Position numbers and translations under genes: made by a program. The notes under the pieces were generated by a model, which saw only the letters and a list, made by a program, of their open reading frames with translations, had not been told where the DNA came from and searched no databases. DNA of 64,000 bases from Lentzea alba (GTDB lineage: Bacteria > Actinomycetota > Actinomycetes > Mycobacteriales > Pseudonocardiaceae): NCBI RefSeq assembly GCF_011067745.1, contig NZ_JAAMPJ010000001.1, forward strand, positions 1,412,829-1,476,828, given 5' to 3'. This document shows positions 15,499-25,187 of this stretch, piece by piece; the stretch's first letter is position 1; the number at the start of each line of letters is the position of its first letter.

Positions 15499-16220
15499 GC
15501 TCGTCCCGTCTGCTCGACTCGCGCGGCCGCGGCGCGGTGGCACCGGAGTTCCTGGTCTCGCCGAACATGCTCGACGTGGTCAGCCCGAGCGGCGACCGCG
15601 GCGGCATGATGCTCGGCCAGGGCACCAAGGGCGAACCGCTCGCGGTGTCCGTGCTGCGCCCCACGCCGACCCGCATGGTGGTCGTCGGCGGCCTCTACCT
15701 GGCCCGCCAGATCGCGTTGCGGGCCATGGCGACCGGCGCGTGGATCATCATCGCGACGGGCCGTCCCCAGGCCTGGCAGCCGGTCGTGCGCGCCGCGGGC
15801 CAGGGCCCGGACGGCCGCCCGTCCCAGCTGGTGCAGCTGCGTCGCCTGTCCCCGGCGGACCTCCCGCGCCCGACCGAGGACATGCCGTTGCTGGTGATCC
15901 ACGACGGCGGCCACGTCCCGCAGGAGCTCTTCCCGCCGCGCGCCCCGTGGCAGACCACGATGTACGTGCTGCCGTACCTGCACCCGCAGGCCTCGTCGAC
16001 GGCGAACAACGCGGACCTCGTGCTGCTGCAGCGCCTCCCGATGGGCCAGGCCCAGCTCGCCGGTCAGATGTGGCGGCTGCGCCCGCAGATGTTCCAGCAG
16101 CTGACCCAGCTCAAGGACGACCAGGTCATCGCGATGGGTCAGGACATGTGGGCACACCTGCGCCTGTACACGACCCCCGCGGAACAGCAGATCCTGGGAG
16201 CCGTCCGCCGCGGCGATTGA
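15495..16220 (+). CDS. Conserved T7SS-locus protein of unknown function
   Basis: The 241-residue protein overlaps eccE by 4 nt, so it is almost certainly made with it. It has no signal peptide or membrane helix. Its sequence is rich in beta/alpha-type segments (VVVGGLYLARQIALRAMATGA, a Rossmann-like turn) and includes a Trp-rich C-terminal half. I do not recognise a family. The position suggests an accessory cytosolic factor for this secretion system. Confidence 0.8.
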   Translation: MSSSRLLDSRGRGAVAPEFLVSPNMLDVVSPSGDRGGMMLGQGTKGEPLAVSVLRPTPTRMVVVGGLYLARQIALRAMATGAWIIIATGRPQAWQPVVRAAGQGPDGRPSQLVQLRRLSPADLPRPTEDMPLLVIHDGGHVPQELFPPRAPWQTTMYVLPYLHPQASSTANNADLVLLQRLPMGQAQLAGQMWRLRPQMFQQLTQLKDDQVIAMGQDMWAHLRLYTTPAEQQILGAVRRGD

Positions 16221-16243
16221 GACGATCGACGAAATAGGCGAAC

Positions 16244-16284
16244 TTGCGCCCCGAACGGACAACCGTTCGGGGCGCAATTGTTTT
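16244..16284 (+). terminator. Intrinsic terminator after eccE operon
   Basis: A perfect 15-bp stem (16244-16258/16263-16277) with ACAA loop is followed by TTGTTTT. It separates the T7SS locus from the secreted protease gene. Confidence 0.92.
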
Positions 16285-16440
16285 GTAAATAGATCAGCCG
16301 CACCAACTAATTCACAGGATCCACCAAAACTGTTGATTCAGCATTCGAAGGTTGTTTCGTGGACCTTCTTGTGCGAAATCCGTCTACGCCACTAAGAAAA
16401 ATCTCACCTGCACGACCCTGCGACGAGGGAGCACGCTGCT

Positions 16441-18003
16441 ATGGGTGAATCGTGGCTCAGACGAGCGGCTGGAATCGGACTGGTGGCGGGCACCGCGCTC
16501 GCATTGACGTCCGTCTCCGCCTCCGCTGCGCCCGAGGGGGAGATTCGGAACCTCGGTGCGCCGAACGCGGTCAAGGACAACTACATCGTCGTGTTGAAGG
16601 ACGCGAGCACGGCCAGTGCGGAGAACCTCAGCACTAAGTACGGCGCGAAGGTCAAGCACTCTTACAAGTCCGCTTTGCGCGGTTTCTCAGCGCAGATGTC
16701 CGAAGCCCAGGCCAAGCGCCTGGCCGCCGATCCAGCCGTCGCCCACGTGGAGCAGGACGGCGAAGTCCGCCTCTCCGACACCCAGACCCCGACCCCGTCC
16801 TGGGGCCTCGACCGCCTCGACCAGCGCACGCTCCCGCTGGACAACAGCTACACCTACCCGAACCGCGGCGCGGGCGTCACCGCCTACATCATCGACACCG
16901 GCATCCGCCTGACCCACGCGGACTTCGGCGGCCGCGCCGTCTCCGGCCGCGACACCGTCGACAACGACAACGATGCCACCGACTGCAACGGCCACGGCAC
17001 CCACGTCGCGGGCACCGTGGGCGGCACGAAGTACGGCGTGGCCAAGGACGTGAAACTGGTAGCCGTCCGAGTCCTGAACTGCGGGGGCTCCGGCACCTTC
17101 GCGGGCGTGATCGCCGGCATCGACTGGGTCACCGAACAGGTCAACGCCAGCCCCGCCAACAAGCCCGCGGTGGCCAACATGTCCCTGGGTGGCGGCGCCA
17201 ACGACACAGTCGACGCAGCCGTGAAACGCTCCATCGCCGCAGGCGTCACCTACGGCCTGGCCGCAGGCAACGACAACGGCAGCAACGCCTGCAACACCTC
17301 ACCGGCCCGCACCGCGGAAGCCATCACCGTCGGCTCCACCGACCGAACCGACGCCCGCTCGTCCTTCTCGAACGTCGGCACCTGTCTCGACATCTTCGCC
17401 CCGGGCCGCGACATCACCAGCGCCTGGCTGACCGACGACAACGCCACCAACACCATCAGCGGCACCTCGATGGCCACGCCTCACGTAGTAGGCGCGGCAG
17501 CGGTGTACCTGGGCTCGTCCCCCACGGCCACCCCGGAACAGGTCCGCAACGCCCTGGTGGAAAACGCCACCAGCGACCTGGTCACCACCCCAGGAGCAGG
17601 CTCCCCGAACAAGCTCCTGCACATCACCGGCACGGCCCCCGGCTACCCGCCCGGCCAGTGCCCCAACGCCACCAACGACACCGACACGGCCATCCCGGAC
17701 GCCTCGGTAGTCACCAGCTCCATCACCATCGCCGACTGCAACGGCAAGGCGAGCGCCACCGCCTCCGTGAAGGTAGCCATCAAGCACACCTACCGAGGCG
17801 ACCTGGAACTGGCCCTGATCGCCCCCTCAGGCGCCGTGAAGCTGCTGAAGGTGTCAAGCGGCAACGACAGCGCAGACGACATCAACGCGACCTACGCGGT
17901 GAACGTGGGCACGGAAAACGCCAACGGCACGTGGCAACTACGAGTCCGCGACCTGTACCGCCAGGACACTGGCCACATCGACTCGTGGACGCTGGACATC
18001 TAG
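16441..18003 (+). CDS. Secreted S8 subtilase with I9 propeptide and P-domain
   Basis: The 520-residue product is an exported protease. It has a signal peptide (1-30) and an inhibitor-I9 propeptide (about 47-108). The catalytic domain carries D152 (IIDTGI), H185 (NGHGTHVAG) and S343 (GTSMATPHV). The C-terminal ~105 residues form a proprotein-convertase P-domain, a beta-sandwich, ending in DSWTLDI. The start follows GAGGGAG. The upstream 150 bp are AT-rich for this genome and likely hold its promoter. It stands alone between two terminators, so it is a single-gene unit. It is next to the T7SS locus but has a Sec signal, so it should not need that system. Confidence 0.93.
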   Translation: MGESWLRRAAGIGLVAGTALALTSVSASAAPEGEIRNLGAPNAVKDNYIVVLKDASTASAENLSTKYGAKVKHSYKSALRGFSAQMSEAQAKRLAADPAVAHVEQDGEVRLSDTQTPTPSWGLDRLDQRTLPLDNSYTYPNRGAGVTAYIIDTGIRLTHADFGGRAVSGRDTVDNDNDATDCNGHGTHVAGTVGGTKYGVAKDVKLVAVRVLNCGGSGTFAGVIAGIDWVTEQVNASPANKPAVANMSLGGGANDTVDAAVKRSIAAGVTYGLAAGNDNGSNACNTSPARTAEAITVGSTDRTDARSSFSNVGTCLDIFAPGRDITSAWLTDDNATNTISGTSMATPHVVGAAAVYLGSSPTATPEQVRNALVENATSDLVTTPGAGSPNKLLHITGTAPGYPPGQCPNATNDTDTAIPDASVVTSSITIADCNGKASATASVKVAIKHTYRGDLELALIAPSGAVKLLKVSSGNDSADDINATYAVNVGTENANGTWQLRVRDLYRQDTGHIDSWTLDI

Positions 18004-18027
18004 CAGCCCCACACATCTCCGCCCCTC

Positions 18028-18062
18028 GGAGCTCCCGGTCCCCCGCCGGGAGCTCCTCCCTT
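18028..18062 (+). terminator. Terminator after subtilase gene
   Basis: An 11-bp stem GGAGCTCCCGG (18028-18038) pairs with 18046-18056 around a 7-nt loop, followed by a short pyrimidine tail with TTT. Confidence 0.75.
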
Positions 18063-18126
18063 TCACGAGCAGTTGGGTGTGGTCAGCGACGGCTTGATCA
18101 TGAGTTGGTAGTACTCGCAGACGCCA

Positions 18127-18149
18127 AACCCGCGAAGGCGCAGCCGAGC
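18127..18149. repeat. Copy 1 of a dispersed 21-nt intergenic repeat
   Basis: CCCGCGAAGGCGCAGCCGAGC (within 18127-18149) recurs exactly at 26804-26824. Both copies are intergenic and in the same orientation. Two copies in 9 kb suggest a genome-wide repeat family. Confidence 0.7.
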
Positions 18150-18153
18150 ACCG

Positions 18154-18948
18154 TCAGGAAGACAACGTCCGAACCTTCCGGGTGGCCTCAGCCCGAGCCC
18201 CCAACTCCCCGTCCTCCGGAAAGTCCACCCGAACCAAGCTCAACCCGTGCGCAGGAGCCACCGTGACCCCGCTGGCCCGCCCGTGCAGCGACAAGAGCGA
18301 CCCAGGCCACTCAACGCCCTTCCGCCCCTCCCCCACGGCCAGCAACGCCCCGATGAGCGACCGAACCATCGAGTGGCAGAACGCATCAGCAGACACGAAC
18401 GCCGTGATCACTCCATCCGCCTCGGACCGCACCAGCTCAAGCCGCTGCAGCTCACGAATGGTCGTGGCACCCTCACGGCGCTTGCAGAACGCGCAGAAGT
18501 CGTGCTCCCCCAACAACAACGCGGCAGCCGCATTCATCGCGGAAACGTCCAGCGGACGCGGCCAGGCCAGCGTGTCCAACCGCCGCAACGGATGCGCCCC
18601 GAAAGGAGCGTCCGTGACGCGGTACTCGTAGTGCCGCCGCATCGCGGAGAACCGAGCGTCAAACGCTCCAGGTACCACCCGCGCGGCAAAAACCCGAACA
18701 TCCGACGGCAACGCACGCGCGAGCCGTTTCGGAAGGGCGTCCACATCCGCAGTGGACGGCAGATCAGCGTGCGCGACCTGACCGGACGCGTGCACCCCGG
18801 CATCGGTCCGCCCCGCCACCGTCAGCACGACGTCCTCGCGCAACACCATCGACAAGGTGTCCTCGAGAACGCCGCACACCGTCCGGCGGGAAGGCTGCCG
18901 AGCCCAGCCGGAGAACTCGGTCCCGTCGTACCCCAGGTCGAAGCGCAC
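18154..18948 (-). CDS. truA: tRNA pseudouridine synthase A
   Basis: TruA converts U38-U40 of the tRNA anticodon arm to pseudouridine. The product shows the family motifs [10 protein letters not shown] near the N terminus and GRTDAGVHA with the catalytic Asp. From the GTG at 18948 it has 264 residues. The frame upstream of that GTG, back to the rplQ stop, is open and encodes GLVRV before RFDLGYDG. As I recall, mycobacterial TruA has similar residues there. The real start may therefore be a CTG at 19011-19009 overlapping the rplQ stop. The GTG has no ribosome site and lies just behind a hairpin (18953-18992). Downstream member of the alpha operon. Confidence 0.93.
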   Translation of the reverse strand: MRFDLGYDGTEFSGWARQPSRRTVCGVLEDTLSMVLREDVVLTVAGRTDAGVHASGQVAHADLPSTADVDALPKRLARALPSDVRVFAARVVPGAFDARFSAMRRHYEYRVTDAPFGAHPLRRLDTLAWPRPLDVSAMNAAAALLLGEHDFCAFCKRREGATTIRELQRLELVRSEADGVITAFVSADAFCHSMVRSLIGALLAVGEGRKGVEWPGSLLSLHGRASGVTVAPAHGLSLVRVDFPEDGELGARAEATRKVRTLSS

Positions 18949-18952
18949 ACGA

Positions 18953-18992
18953 ACGAGCCCGCCGTCCCCAGAAGCGGGAACGACGGGCTCGT
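18953..18992 (-). terminator. Hairpin in rplQ-truA junction
   Basis: The segment folds into a stem of about 15 pairs (18953-18969 with 18976-18992, two mismatches) and a 6-nt loop. No T-tract follows on the minus strand. It could be a partial terminator, an attenuator, or a structure hiding the truA ribosome site. Confidence 0.5.
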
Positions 18993-19007
18993 CAGCAGGA
19001 GAACTGC

Positions 19008-19583
19008 TCAGGACTCGTCCTTCTTGTCCTTGGCCTCTTCTGCCTCGACGTCCTCGGCCGACGGCTCGCCGTCAACCTCGACAGCGCCCTCAGCGGGCTC
19101 GTCGGCGGCGTCCTTGGTCGCGGACTCGGGCGTCTCGGCGTCCTGGTCGACGACCTCAGCCGCAGCCGGCTTCTCGTCCTTGGCGAACTTGGTCTTGCGC
19201 GCAGCCTCGGCCTCGGTGGAGACGAGCTTCTGCTGCACCAGCTCGATGATGGCCATGGGGGCGTTGTCGCCCTTGCGCGCCAGCGTCTTGGTGATGCGGG
19301 TGTAGCCACCGGAACGGTCGCTGAAGAACGGACCGATCTCGGCGATCAGCTTGTGCACGACGTCCTTGTCGCGGATCACCTTCATGATCTCGCGACGGTT
19401 GTGCAGGTCGCCGGCCTTCGCCTTCGAGATGATCTTCTCGGCGTACGGACGCAGCCGCTTCGCCTTGGCCTCAGTGGTCTTGATCCGGCCGTGCTGGAAC
19501 AGCGCCGTCGCCAGGTTGGCGAGCAGCAGCCGCTCGTGCGCCGGAGACCCACCGAGCCGGGGGCCCTTGGTAGGGGTGGGCAT
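19008..19583 (-). CDS. rplQ: 50S ribosomal protein L17
   Basis: L17 sits near the exit-tunnel side of the 50S subunit. The first ~120 residues match the family ([29 protein letters not shown]). The remaining ~70 residues are a long acidic, Ala/Glu/Asp-rich tail ending KDKKDES, which is not needed for the fold. Such tails are known in actinomycetes. The gene lies 51 nt after rpoA in the alpha operon. Confidence 0.97.
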   Translation of the reverse strand: MPTPTKGPRLGGSPAHERLLLANLATALFQHGRIKTTEAKAKRLRPYAEKIISKAKAGDLHNRREIMKVIRDKDVVHKLIAEIGPFFSDRSGGYTRITKTLARKGDNAPMAIIELVQQKLVSTEAEAARKTKFAKDEKPAAAEVVDQDAETPESATKDAADEPAEGAVEVDGEPSAEDVEAEEAKDKKDES

Positions 19584-19634
19584 CGCTTGCTCCTGTAGTT
19601 ACTAAAAGAGATCCTCTAGCTCTGAATCAGAGCG

Positions 19635-20693
19635 TCAGAGCTGCTCGGTCTCCGCGTAGTCCTGACCGTCGTCGTGGGGGTCCAGACCGCTGCCGGCACC
19701 CCAGCCGGTGTCACCGGCGTGGTAGTCGGCCGCGGCGGCGGACGGGTCGAACCCAGGAGGCGAGTCCTTCAGCGCGAGGCCGAGGCCGACGAGCTTCATC
19801 TTGACCTCGTCGATCGACTTCGCACCGAAGTTGCGGATGTCCAGCAGGTCCGCCTCGCTGCGCGACACGAGCTCGCCGACGGTGTGGATGCCTTCCCGCT
19901 TCAAGCAGTTGTAGGAACGGACCGTGAGGTCCAGATCCTCGATAGGCATCGCGAACGCGGCGATGGTGTCAGCCTCGGCCGGCGACGGGCCGATCTCGAT
20001 GCCCTCGGCGTCGATGTTCAGCTCGCGAGCGAGGCCGAACAGCTCAACCAGGGTCTTACCCGCGGAGGCAACCGCGTCCCTCGGAGTGATCGAGGGCTTG
20101 GTCTCCACGTCGAGGATCAGCTTGTCGAAGTCCGTGCGCTGCTCGACACGCGTGGCCTCGACCTTGTACGTCACCTTGAGAACCGGCGAGTAGATCGAGT
20201 CAACGGGGATGCGGCCGATCTCGGCGCCCGCCTGCTTGTTCTGCACCGCCGGGACGTAGCCGCGACCGCGCTCGACGACGAGCTCGATCTCCAGCTTGCC
20301 CTTGCCGTTCAGCGTGGCGATGTGCAGGTCGGGGTTGTGCACGGTGACACCGGCCGGAGGCACGATGTCGCCCGCGGTCACCACACCGGGGCCCTGCTTG
20401 CGCAGGTACATGGTCACCGGCTCGTCCTCTTCGGACGAGACGACGAGCTCCTTCAGGTTCAGGATGACGTCGGTGACGTCCTCCTTCACCCCGGGAACCG
20501 TGGTGAACTCGTGCAGCACGCCGTCGATGCGGATGCTCGTGACAGCAGCACCGGGGATCGACGAGAGCAGCGTGCGGCGGATCGAGTTGCCGAGCGTGTA
20601 ACCGAAGCCCGGCTCCAGCGGTTCGATGACGAACCGGGAACGGGTCTCGGAGACCGCTTCCTCGCCGAGCGAGGGGCGCTGGGAAATCAGCAC
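19635..20693 (-). CDS. rpoA: RNA polymerase alpha subunit
   Basis: The 352-residue alpha subunit dimerises to nucleate RNA polymerase (N-terminal domain, residues ~1-230). Its C-terminal domain (about 250-320) contacts UP elements and activators. An acidic tail ends the protein. I chose GTG at 20693-20691, giving [12 protein letters not shown], because AGAAAGG lies 8 nt before it. The TTG three codons upstream directly abuts that ribosome site and cannot use it. The gene follows rpsD after a 142-nt gap. Confidence 0.96.
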   Translation of the reverse strand: MLISQRPSLGEEAVSETRSRFVIEPLEPGFGYTLGNSIRRTLLSSIPGAAVTSIRIDGVLHEFTTVPGVKEDVTDVILNLKELVVSSEEDEPVTMYLRKQGPGVVTAGDIVPPAGVTVHNPDLHIATLNGKGKLEIELVVERGRGYVPAVQNKQAGAEIGRIPVDSIYSPVLKVTYKVEATRVEQRTDFDKLILDVETKPSITPRDAVASAGKTLVELFGLARELNIDAEGIEIGPSPAEADTIAAFAMPIEDLDLTVRSYNCLKREGIHTVGELVSRSEADLLDIRNFGAKSIDEVKMKLVGLGLALKDSPPGFDPSAAAADYHAGDTGWGAGSGLDPHDDGQDYAETEQL

Positions 20694-20835
20694 TGGGTTC
20701 AACCTTTCTACAACGACGCCCGCTATTTGACGCCGTCACGACGCCGGTCGCGGAGACCGGCAAACGCACTCGGCACACCCTTCGCGCCGATGCGGGACCC
20801 GACCGGTGGGACGGCGAACCGTCCCACCGAGAGGA

Positions 20836-21441
20836 TCACTTCGAGTAGAGCTCGACGATGAGCTGCTCGGTGACAGGCGTGTCGATCTGCGCGCGCTCGG
20901 GCAGCTGGTGCACGAGGATGCGCAGGTTCGAGGGAACGACCTGCAGCCAAGCCGGGATCGGGCGGTCACCGAAGGACGCGCGAGCAGCCTCGAAGGGCAG
21001 CGTCGGCATGGACTTCGGCTTCACGTCGATGATGTCGAACTTCGACACCTGGTAGCTCGGGATGTTCACCTTGTGGCCGTTGACCAGGAAGTGACCGTGA
21101 GCAACCAGCTGACGAGCCTGGCGACGCGTGCGGGCGAGGCCCGCGCGGTACACCACGTTGTCGAGGCGAGCCTCGAGGATCTGGAGCAGGTTCTCACCGG
21201 TCTTGCCCGGGCGACGAACCGCTTCCTTGTAGTAGCGGACGAACTGCTTCTCGAGGACGCCGTAGGTGTAGCGAGCCTTCTGCTTCTCCTGGAGCTGCAG
21301 CAGGTACTCGGACTCCTTGACCCGGCCGCGGCCGTGCTGGCCGGGCGGGTACGGACGGCGCTCGAACGCCTGGTCCCCACCGACGAGGTCGACCTTCAGG
21401 CGGCGCGAGATACGCGTCGCAGGTCCCGTGTAACGAGCCAT
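20836..21441 (-). CDS. rpsD: 30S ribosomal protein S4
   Basis: S4 is a primary 16S rRNA-binding protein that starts 30S assembly and guards decoding fidelity. The 201-residue length and the S4 RNA-binding domain (LDNVVYRAGLARTRRQARQLVAHGHFLVNG) are typical. There are no N-terminal zinc cysteines, so it is the zinc-free form. It lies 23 nt after rpsK. Confidence 0.97.
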   Translation of the reverse strand: MARYTGPATRISRRLKVDLVGGDQAFERRPYPPGQHGRGRVKESEYLLQLQEKQKARYTYGVLEKQFVRYYKEAVRRPGKTGENLLQILEARLDNVVYRAGLARTRRQARQLVAHGHFLVNGHKVNIPSYQVSKFDIIDVKPKSMPTLPFEAARASFGDRPIPAWLQVVPSNLRILVHQLPERAQIDTPVTEQLIVELYSK

Positions 21442-21464
21442 TGGTTCTTACTCCTCCCCGTGCC

Positions 21465-21872
21465 TCAGACCCGGCGCCGCTTGGGCGGGCGGCAGCCGTT
21501 GTGGGGCTGCGGGGTCACGTCCTGGATGGTGCCGACCTCGAGACCGGCGGCCTGCAGCGAACGGATCGCGGTCTCACGGCCGGAGCCGGGACCCTTCACG
21601 AACACGTCCACCTTGCGCATGCCGTGCTCGGCGGCCTTGCGGGCGGCGTTCTCGGCAGCCATCTGCGCCGCGAACGGCGTGGACTTGCGCGAGCCCTTGA
21701 AACCCACGTGGCCGGCGGACGCCCAGCTGATCACGTTGCCCATCGGGTCCGTGATGGACACGATGGTGTTGTTGAACGTGCTCTTGATGTGCGCCTGGCC
21801 GTGCGAGACGTTCTTCTTTTCCTTGCGCCGGATCTTCTTGACCCCGGCGCCCTGGCGGGACTTCGGTGGCAA
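21465..21872 (-). CDS. rpsK: 30S ribosomal protein S11
   Basis: S11 lies on the 30S platform and contacts the Shine-Dalgarno helix region. The 135-residue product has the basic N-terminal tail and the conserved C-terminal [10 protein letters not shown]. It is 37 nt downstream of rpsM, in normal alpha-operon order. Confidence 0.97.
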   Translation of the reverse strand: MPPKSRQGAGVKKIRRKEKKNVSHGQAHIKSTFNNTIVSITDPMGNVISWASAGHVGFKGSRKSTPFAAQMAAENAARKAAEHGMRKVDVFVKGPGSGRETAIRSLQAAGLEVGTIQDVTPQPHNGCRPPKRRRV

Positions 21873-21909
21873 AACGAGCTCCTAAGTTGAGGGCAGTAGA
21901 CGCGAGGTC

Positions 21910-22290
21910 TTACTTCTTGCCGGCCTTCTTCTTGCCGGCCACGGTCTTCTTCGGACCCTTGCGGGTACGGGCGTTCGTCTTGGTGCGCTGTCCGCGAACG
22001 GGCAGGCCGCGACGGTGCCGAAGACCCTCGTAGCAACCGATCTCCATCTTGCGACGGATGTCGGCCGCGACCTCACGGCGAAGGTCACCCTCGACCTTGT
22101 AGTTCGTCTCGATGTGGTCCCGCAGCTTGGCGAGGTCGTCGTCCGTCAGATCCTTGACCCGGAGGTCAGGAGAGATCTGGGTGGCGGCGAGCAGCTCCTT
22201 GGAGCGCGTACGACCGATGCCGAAGATGTAGGTGAGCGCGATCTCCATCCGCTTCTCGCGGGGGAGGTCGACGCCAGCGAGTCGTGCCAT
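21910..22290 (-). CDS. rpsM: 30S ribosomal protein S13
   Basis: S13 is a 30S head protein that contacts the 50S subunit and P-site tRNA. It starts [22 protein letters not shown] and carries the conserved [19 protein letters not shown] region. The lysine-rich tail ends KKAGKK. Length is 126. A 220-bp gap separates it from rpmJ; I see no gene in that gap, which may carry a promoter. Confidence 0.97.
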   Translation of the reverse strand: MARLAGVDLPREKRMEIALTYIFGIGRTRSKELLAATQISPDLRVKDLTDDDLAKLRDHIETNYKVEGDLRREVAADIRRKMEIGCYEGLRHRRGLPVRGQRTKTNARTRKGPKKTVAGKKKAGKK

Positions 22291-22510
22291 GTGGCGGTTA
22301 ACTCCTGTCGATTACTTCCAGGTCTGCTCCTCGTCCAGTTCCGGAGACTGACTCGCTGTGTGTCGTTCCGGCTGCTCTCACAGCCGGTGTCCCGGCCCCG
22401 GCCTGGAATCCGGGGGTGTCCGCACGCTTGAAGCCCTGCGTGCGGCAGGTACGAGGAGGCTTCTCGTTACTGCGTCATCGAAGATCTCGACGAGCGCGAG
22501 GTGGAACTGC

Positions 22511-22624
22511 TCAGCCCTGGCGCTGCTTGTGGCGCAGGTTCTCGCAGATCACCATGACCCGGCCGTGACGGCGGATCACCTTGCACTTGTCGCAGATCTT
22601 CTTGACGCTCGGCTGAACCTTCAC
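22511..22624 (-). CDS. rpmJ: 50S ribosomal protein L36
   Basis: This 37-residue zinc-ribbon protein of the 50S subunit starts with GTG at 22624 and reads [17 protein letters not shown] onward. The zinc ligands C11, C14, C27 and H32 are all present, so it is the zinc-bound C+ form. It lies 25 nt after infA. Confidence 0.95.
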   Translation of the reverse strand: MKVQPSVKKICDKCKVIRRHGRVMVICENLRHKQRQG

Positions 22625-22649
22625 GCCTGAGATCTCCTGCTACTGGAGG

Positions 22650-22871
22650 TCACTTGTAGCGGTAGACGATGCGCCCGCGGGACAGGTCGTAGGGCGAGAG
22701 CTCCACGACAACCCGGTCCTCAGGGAGGATGCGGATGTAGTGCTGTCGCATCTTGCCGCTGATGTGCGCGAGTACCTTGTGACCGTTCTCCAACTCGACC
22801 CTGAACATCGCGTTGGGGAGCGGCTCGACTACGCGGCCCTCGACCTCAATGGCCCCGTCCTTCTTGCCCAT
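22650..22871 (-). CDS. infA: Translation initiation factor IF-1
   Basis: IF-1 is a 73-residue OB-fold protein that occupies the ribosomal A site during initiation. The ATG at 22871 ([14 protein letters not shown]) follows GCGGAGGAC, a good ribosome site. A longer frame starting at 22919 has no family support. It is first in the infA-rpmJ-rpsM-rpsK-rpsD-rpoA-rplQ-truA run. Confidence 0.96.
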   Translation of the reverse strand: MGKKDGAIEVEGRVVEPLPNAMFRVELENGHKVLAHISGKMRQHYIRILPEDRVVVELSPYDLSRGRIVYRYK

Positions 22872-22993
22872 GTCCTCCGCGTTTCGTGACGGTGATAATA
22901 ACCTTTGGACGCGCGTCAACCCGGTTCGATCTCACCTGCGAGGGCATGACTGAACCGGCGCGACGGATGCGCCACCTGACCAGTGTACGCAGT

Positions 22994-23683
22994 TCACTCC
23001 GGCAACCCAAATCGGGTCCGGTCAGGGCCGTCGTGAGGCTGCGTGGCGCGTTCCAGCACCGGCCGGAGCTTCTTGATGCTGTCGATCTCGGACTCGTGCC
23101 TGCCCAGCACCGATCGGAGCGTGCGCAGGCGTTGAGCCGCGATCCTGACGCCGTACCCGCTCTCGTCAGAGCACCTCTGAGCTGCGTTGTTGAGCGCGAG
23201 GTCGCCCGCTCCGATGCCGTAGCTCTCCAGACTCGGGTCCCCCGGCCCGCGCTGGATGAAGCCGGCTCGGTCGAGGCAGTGCAGCAGCGTCGCGCCGATC
23301 GCTCGCGTCTCCGCGGCCTCCGGCCCCGACTGGAGGCGGACCTCCCACTCGCGGACGACCGTGTCGTGCAGCGCCGTGATGCGAGTCACGGCGTCGATGT
23401 ACTCCCAAGGCGCGGCGGACCGGGCCGCGCCCCCGCAGCCACCGTTGACCGGAGGCGGCGGGCTGACGAAGTTCGGACGTTGGACGTGCACGTCGGAGAA
23501 CGGTGGATCGCACCGCTCGACGGCCGCGATGGTGTCGGCCAGGAAGATCTGGTCGGCGATCCGGTCCGGCGGCACGTCCTGGTAGGTGAAGTCGGTGGCC
23601 GGCTTAGAGGCAGCACAGCCTGAAACGAAAATCAGAGAGGCGGACAGGACGAAACGGGTTACCCCCACAATGCCCCCAAGCAT
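22994..23683 (-). CDS. Putative secreted lipoprotein of unknown function
   Basis: The 229-residue product begins with a short hydrophobic signal ending in a lipobox (LIFVSGC), so it is likely anchored to the outer face of the membrane. The mature part has several Cys residues (pairs around positions 58-82 and near 135, 168), predicted helices and no recognisable domain. It lies between the map terminator and infA on the same strand, with its own ~45-nt leader, and is probably a separate unit. Confidence 0.7.
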   Translation of the reverse strand: MLGGIVGVTRFVLSASLIFVSGCAASKPATDFTYQDVPPDRIADQIFLADTIAAVERCDPPFSDVHVQRPNFVSPPPPVNGGCGGAARSAAPWEYIDAVTRITALHDTVVREWEVRLQSGPEAAETRAIGATLLHCLDRAGFIQRGPGDPSLESYGIGAGDLALNNAAQRCSDESGYGVRIAAQRLRTLRSVLGRHESEIDSIKKLRPVLERATQPHDGPDRTRFGLPE

Positions 23684-23729
23684 TGGACTCGTTCGTCAAC
23701 CTCGACCGTATCGTCCTTGACAAACGAAA

Positions 23730-23761
23730 TAGCCCCGTTCACCGGCGGGCGAACGGGGCTA
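23730..23761 (-). terminator. Terminator after map
   Basis: An 11-bp stem TAGCCCCGTTC (23730-23740) pairs with 23751-23761. On the minus strand it is followed by an A/T-rich tail (ATTTCGTTTGTC). It ends the secY-adk-map unit. Confidence 0.8.
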
Positions 23762-23783
23762 CGTCCGAAAAACGTTGGGGCGC

Positions 23784-24566
23784 TTAGTCTTCCTCGGGCG
23801 CGGTGAGCACCCAGGGACCGTCCTCGGTGATCGCGACGCTGTGCTCCCAGTGCGCCGCCCGAGTCCCGTCGAGCGTGATGACGGTCCAGCCGTCCTCGAG
23901 CTCCTGGGAGTCGTCGGTGCCGAGCGTCAGCATCGGCTCGATCGCGATGGCCATGCCAACCTTGAGCCTCGGCCCCTTGCCCGGCTTGCCGTAGTTCGGC
24001 AGGAACGGGTCCATGTGCATCTTGGAACCGATGCCGTGGCCGCCGTAGTCCGCGACGATCCCGTACTCGATGCCGTCGCGCTCACCCGACTCGATGGCCG
24101 AGGACTCGATGGCGAACGAGATGTCCGTGAGTCGCCCGCCCGGCACCGCGGCCGCGATGCCCGCGAGCATCGACAGCCGGGTCGCCTCGGACAGCTTGTG
24201 GTCGGCCGGCGACAGCTGACCGACGCCGACGGTGACCGCCGAGTCGCCGTGCCAGTCGTCGAGGATCGCACCGCAGTCGATGGAGATCAGATCGCCCTCG
24301 GCCAGCACCTGCTTCTTGCTGGGGATGCCGTGGACGATCTGCTCGTTCACCGACGCGCAGATGCTCGCCGGGAAGCCCTGGTAGCCCTTGAACGACGGAA
24401 TGGCGCCGGCGTCCCGGATGGTCTGCTCGGCGATCTCGTCGAGCTCCCAGGTGGACACGCCGGGCTTGACCGCGTCCACCACGTTCCTGAGGGCCCGCGC
24501 CACGACCAGGCCGGAGGCGCGCATGGCCTCCAGCTGGCCGGGGGTCTTGATCTCGATCTTGCTCAT
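23784..24566 (-). CDS. map: Methionine aminopeptidase type I
   Basis: This dinuclear metalloenzyme removes N-terminal Met from nascent proteins. The metal ligands of the pita-bread fold are visible: two Asp in the ISIDCG...HGDSA region, His in GGHGIG, Glu in IAIEPM and Glu in WEHSVAI. I start at ATG 24566 ([15 protein letters not shown]), giving 260 residues and matching the family. A GTG at 24623 would add 19 residues and start 4 nt after the adk stop, and cannot be excluded. It is third in secY-adk-map. Confidence 0.95.
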   Translation of the reverse strand: MSKIEIKTPGQLEAMRASGLVVARALRNVVDAVKPGVSTWELDEIAEQTIRDAGAIPSFKGYQGFPASICASVNEQIVHGIPSKKQVLAEGDLISIDCGAILDDWHGDSAVTVGVGQLSPADHKLSEATRLSMLAGIAAAVPGGRLTDISFAIESSAIESGERDGIEYGIVADYGGHGIGSKMHMDPFLPNYGKPGKGPRLKVGMAIAIEPMLTLGTDDSQELEDGWTVITLDGTRAAHWEHSVAITEDGPWVLTAPEED

Positions 24567-24626
24567 GCTTTCGCTGCCACCCGTGATGACAGTGCGGAGC
24601 CGGTCAAGCAGTCCACCTGTCACTAG

Positions 24627-25187
<561 letters not shown>

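Noticed and set aside
16285-16440. Mobile-element remnant in the AT-rich stretch before the subtilase gene
   Set aside because: No terminal repeats, target duplication or transposase fragment; low GC is explained by a promoter region.
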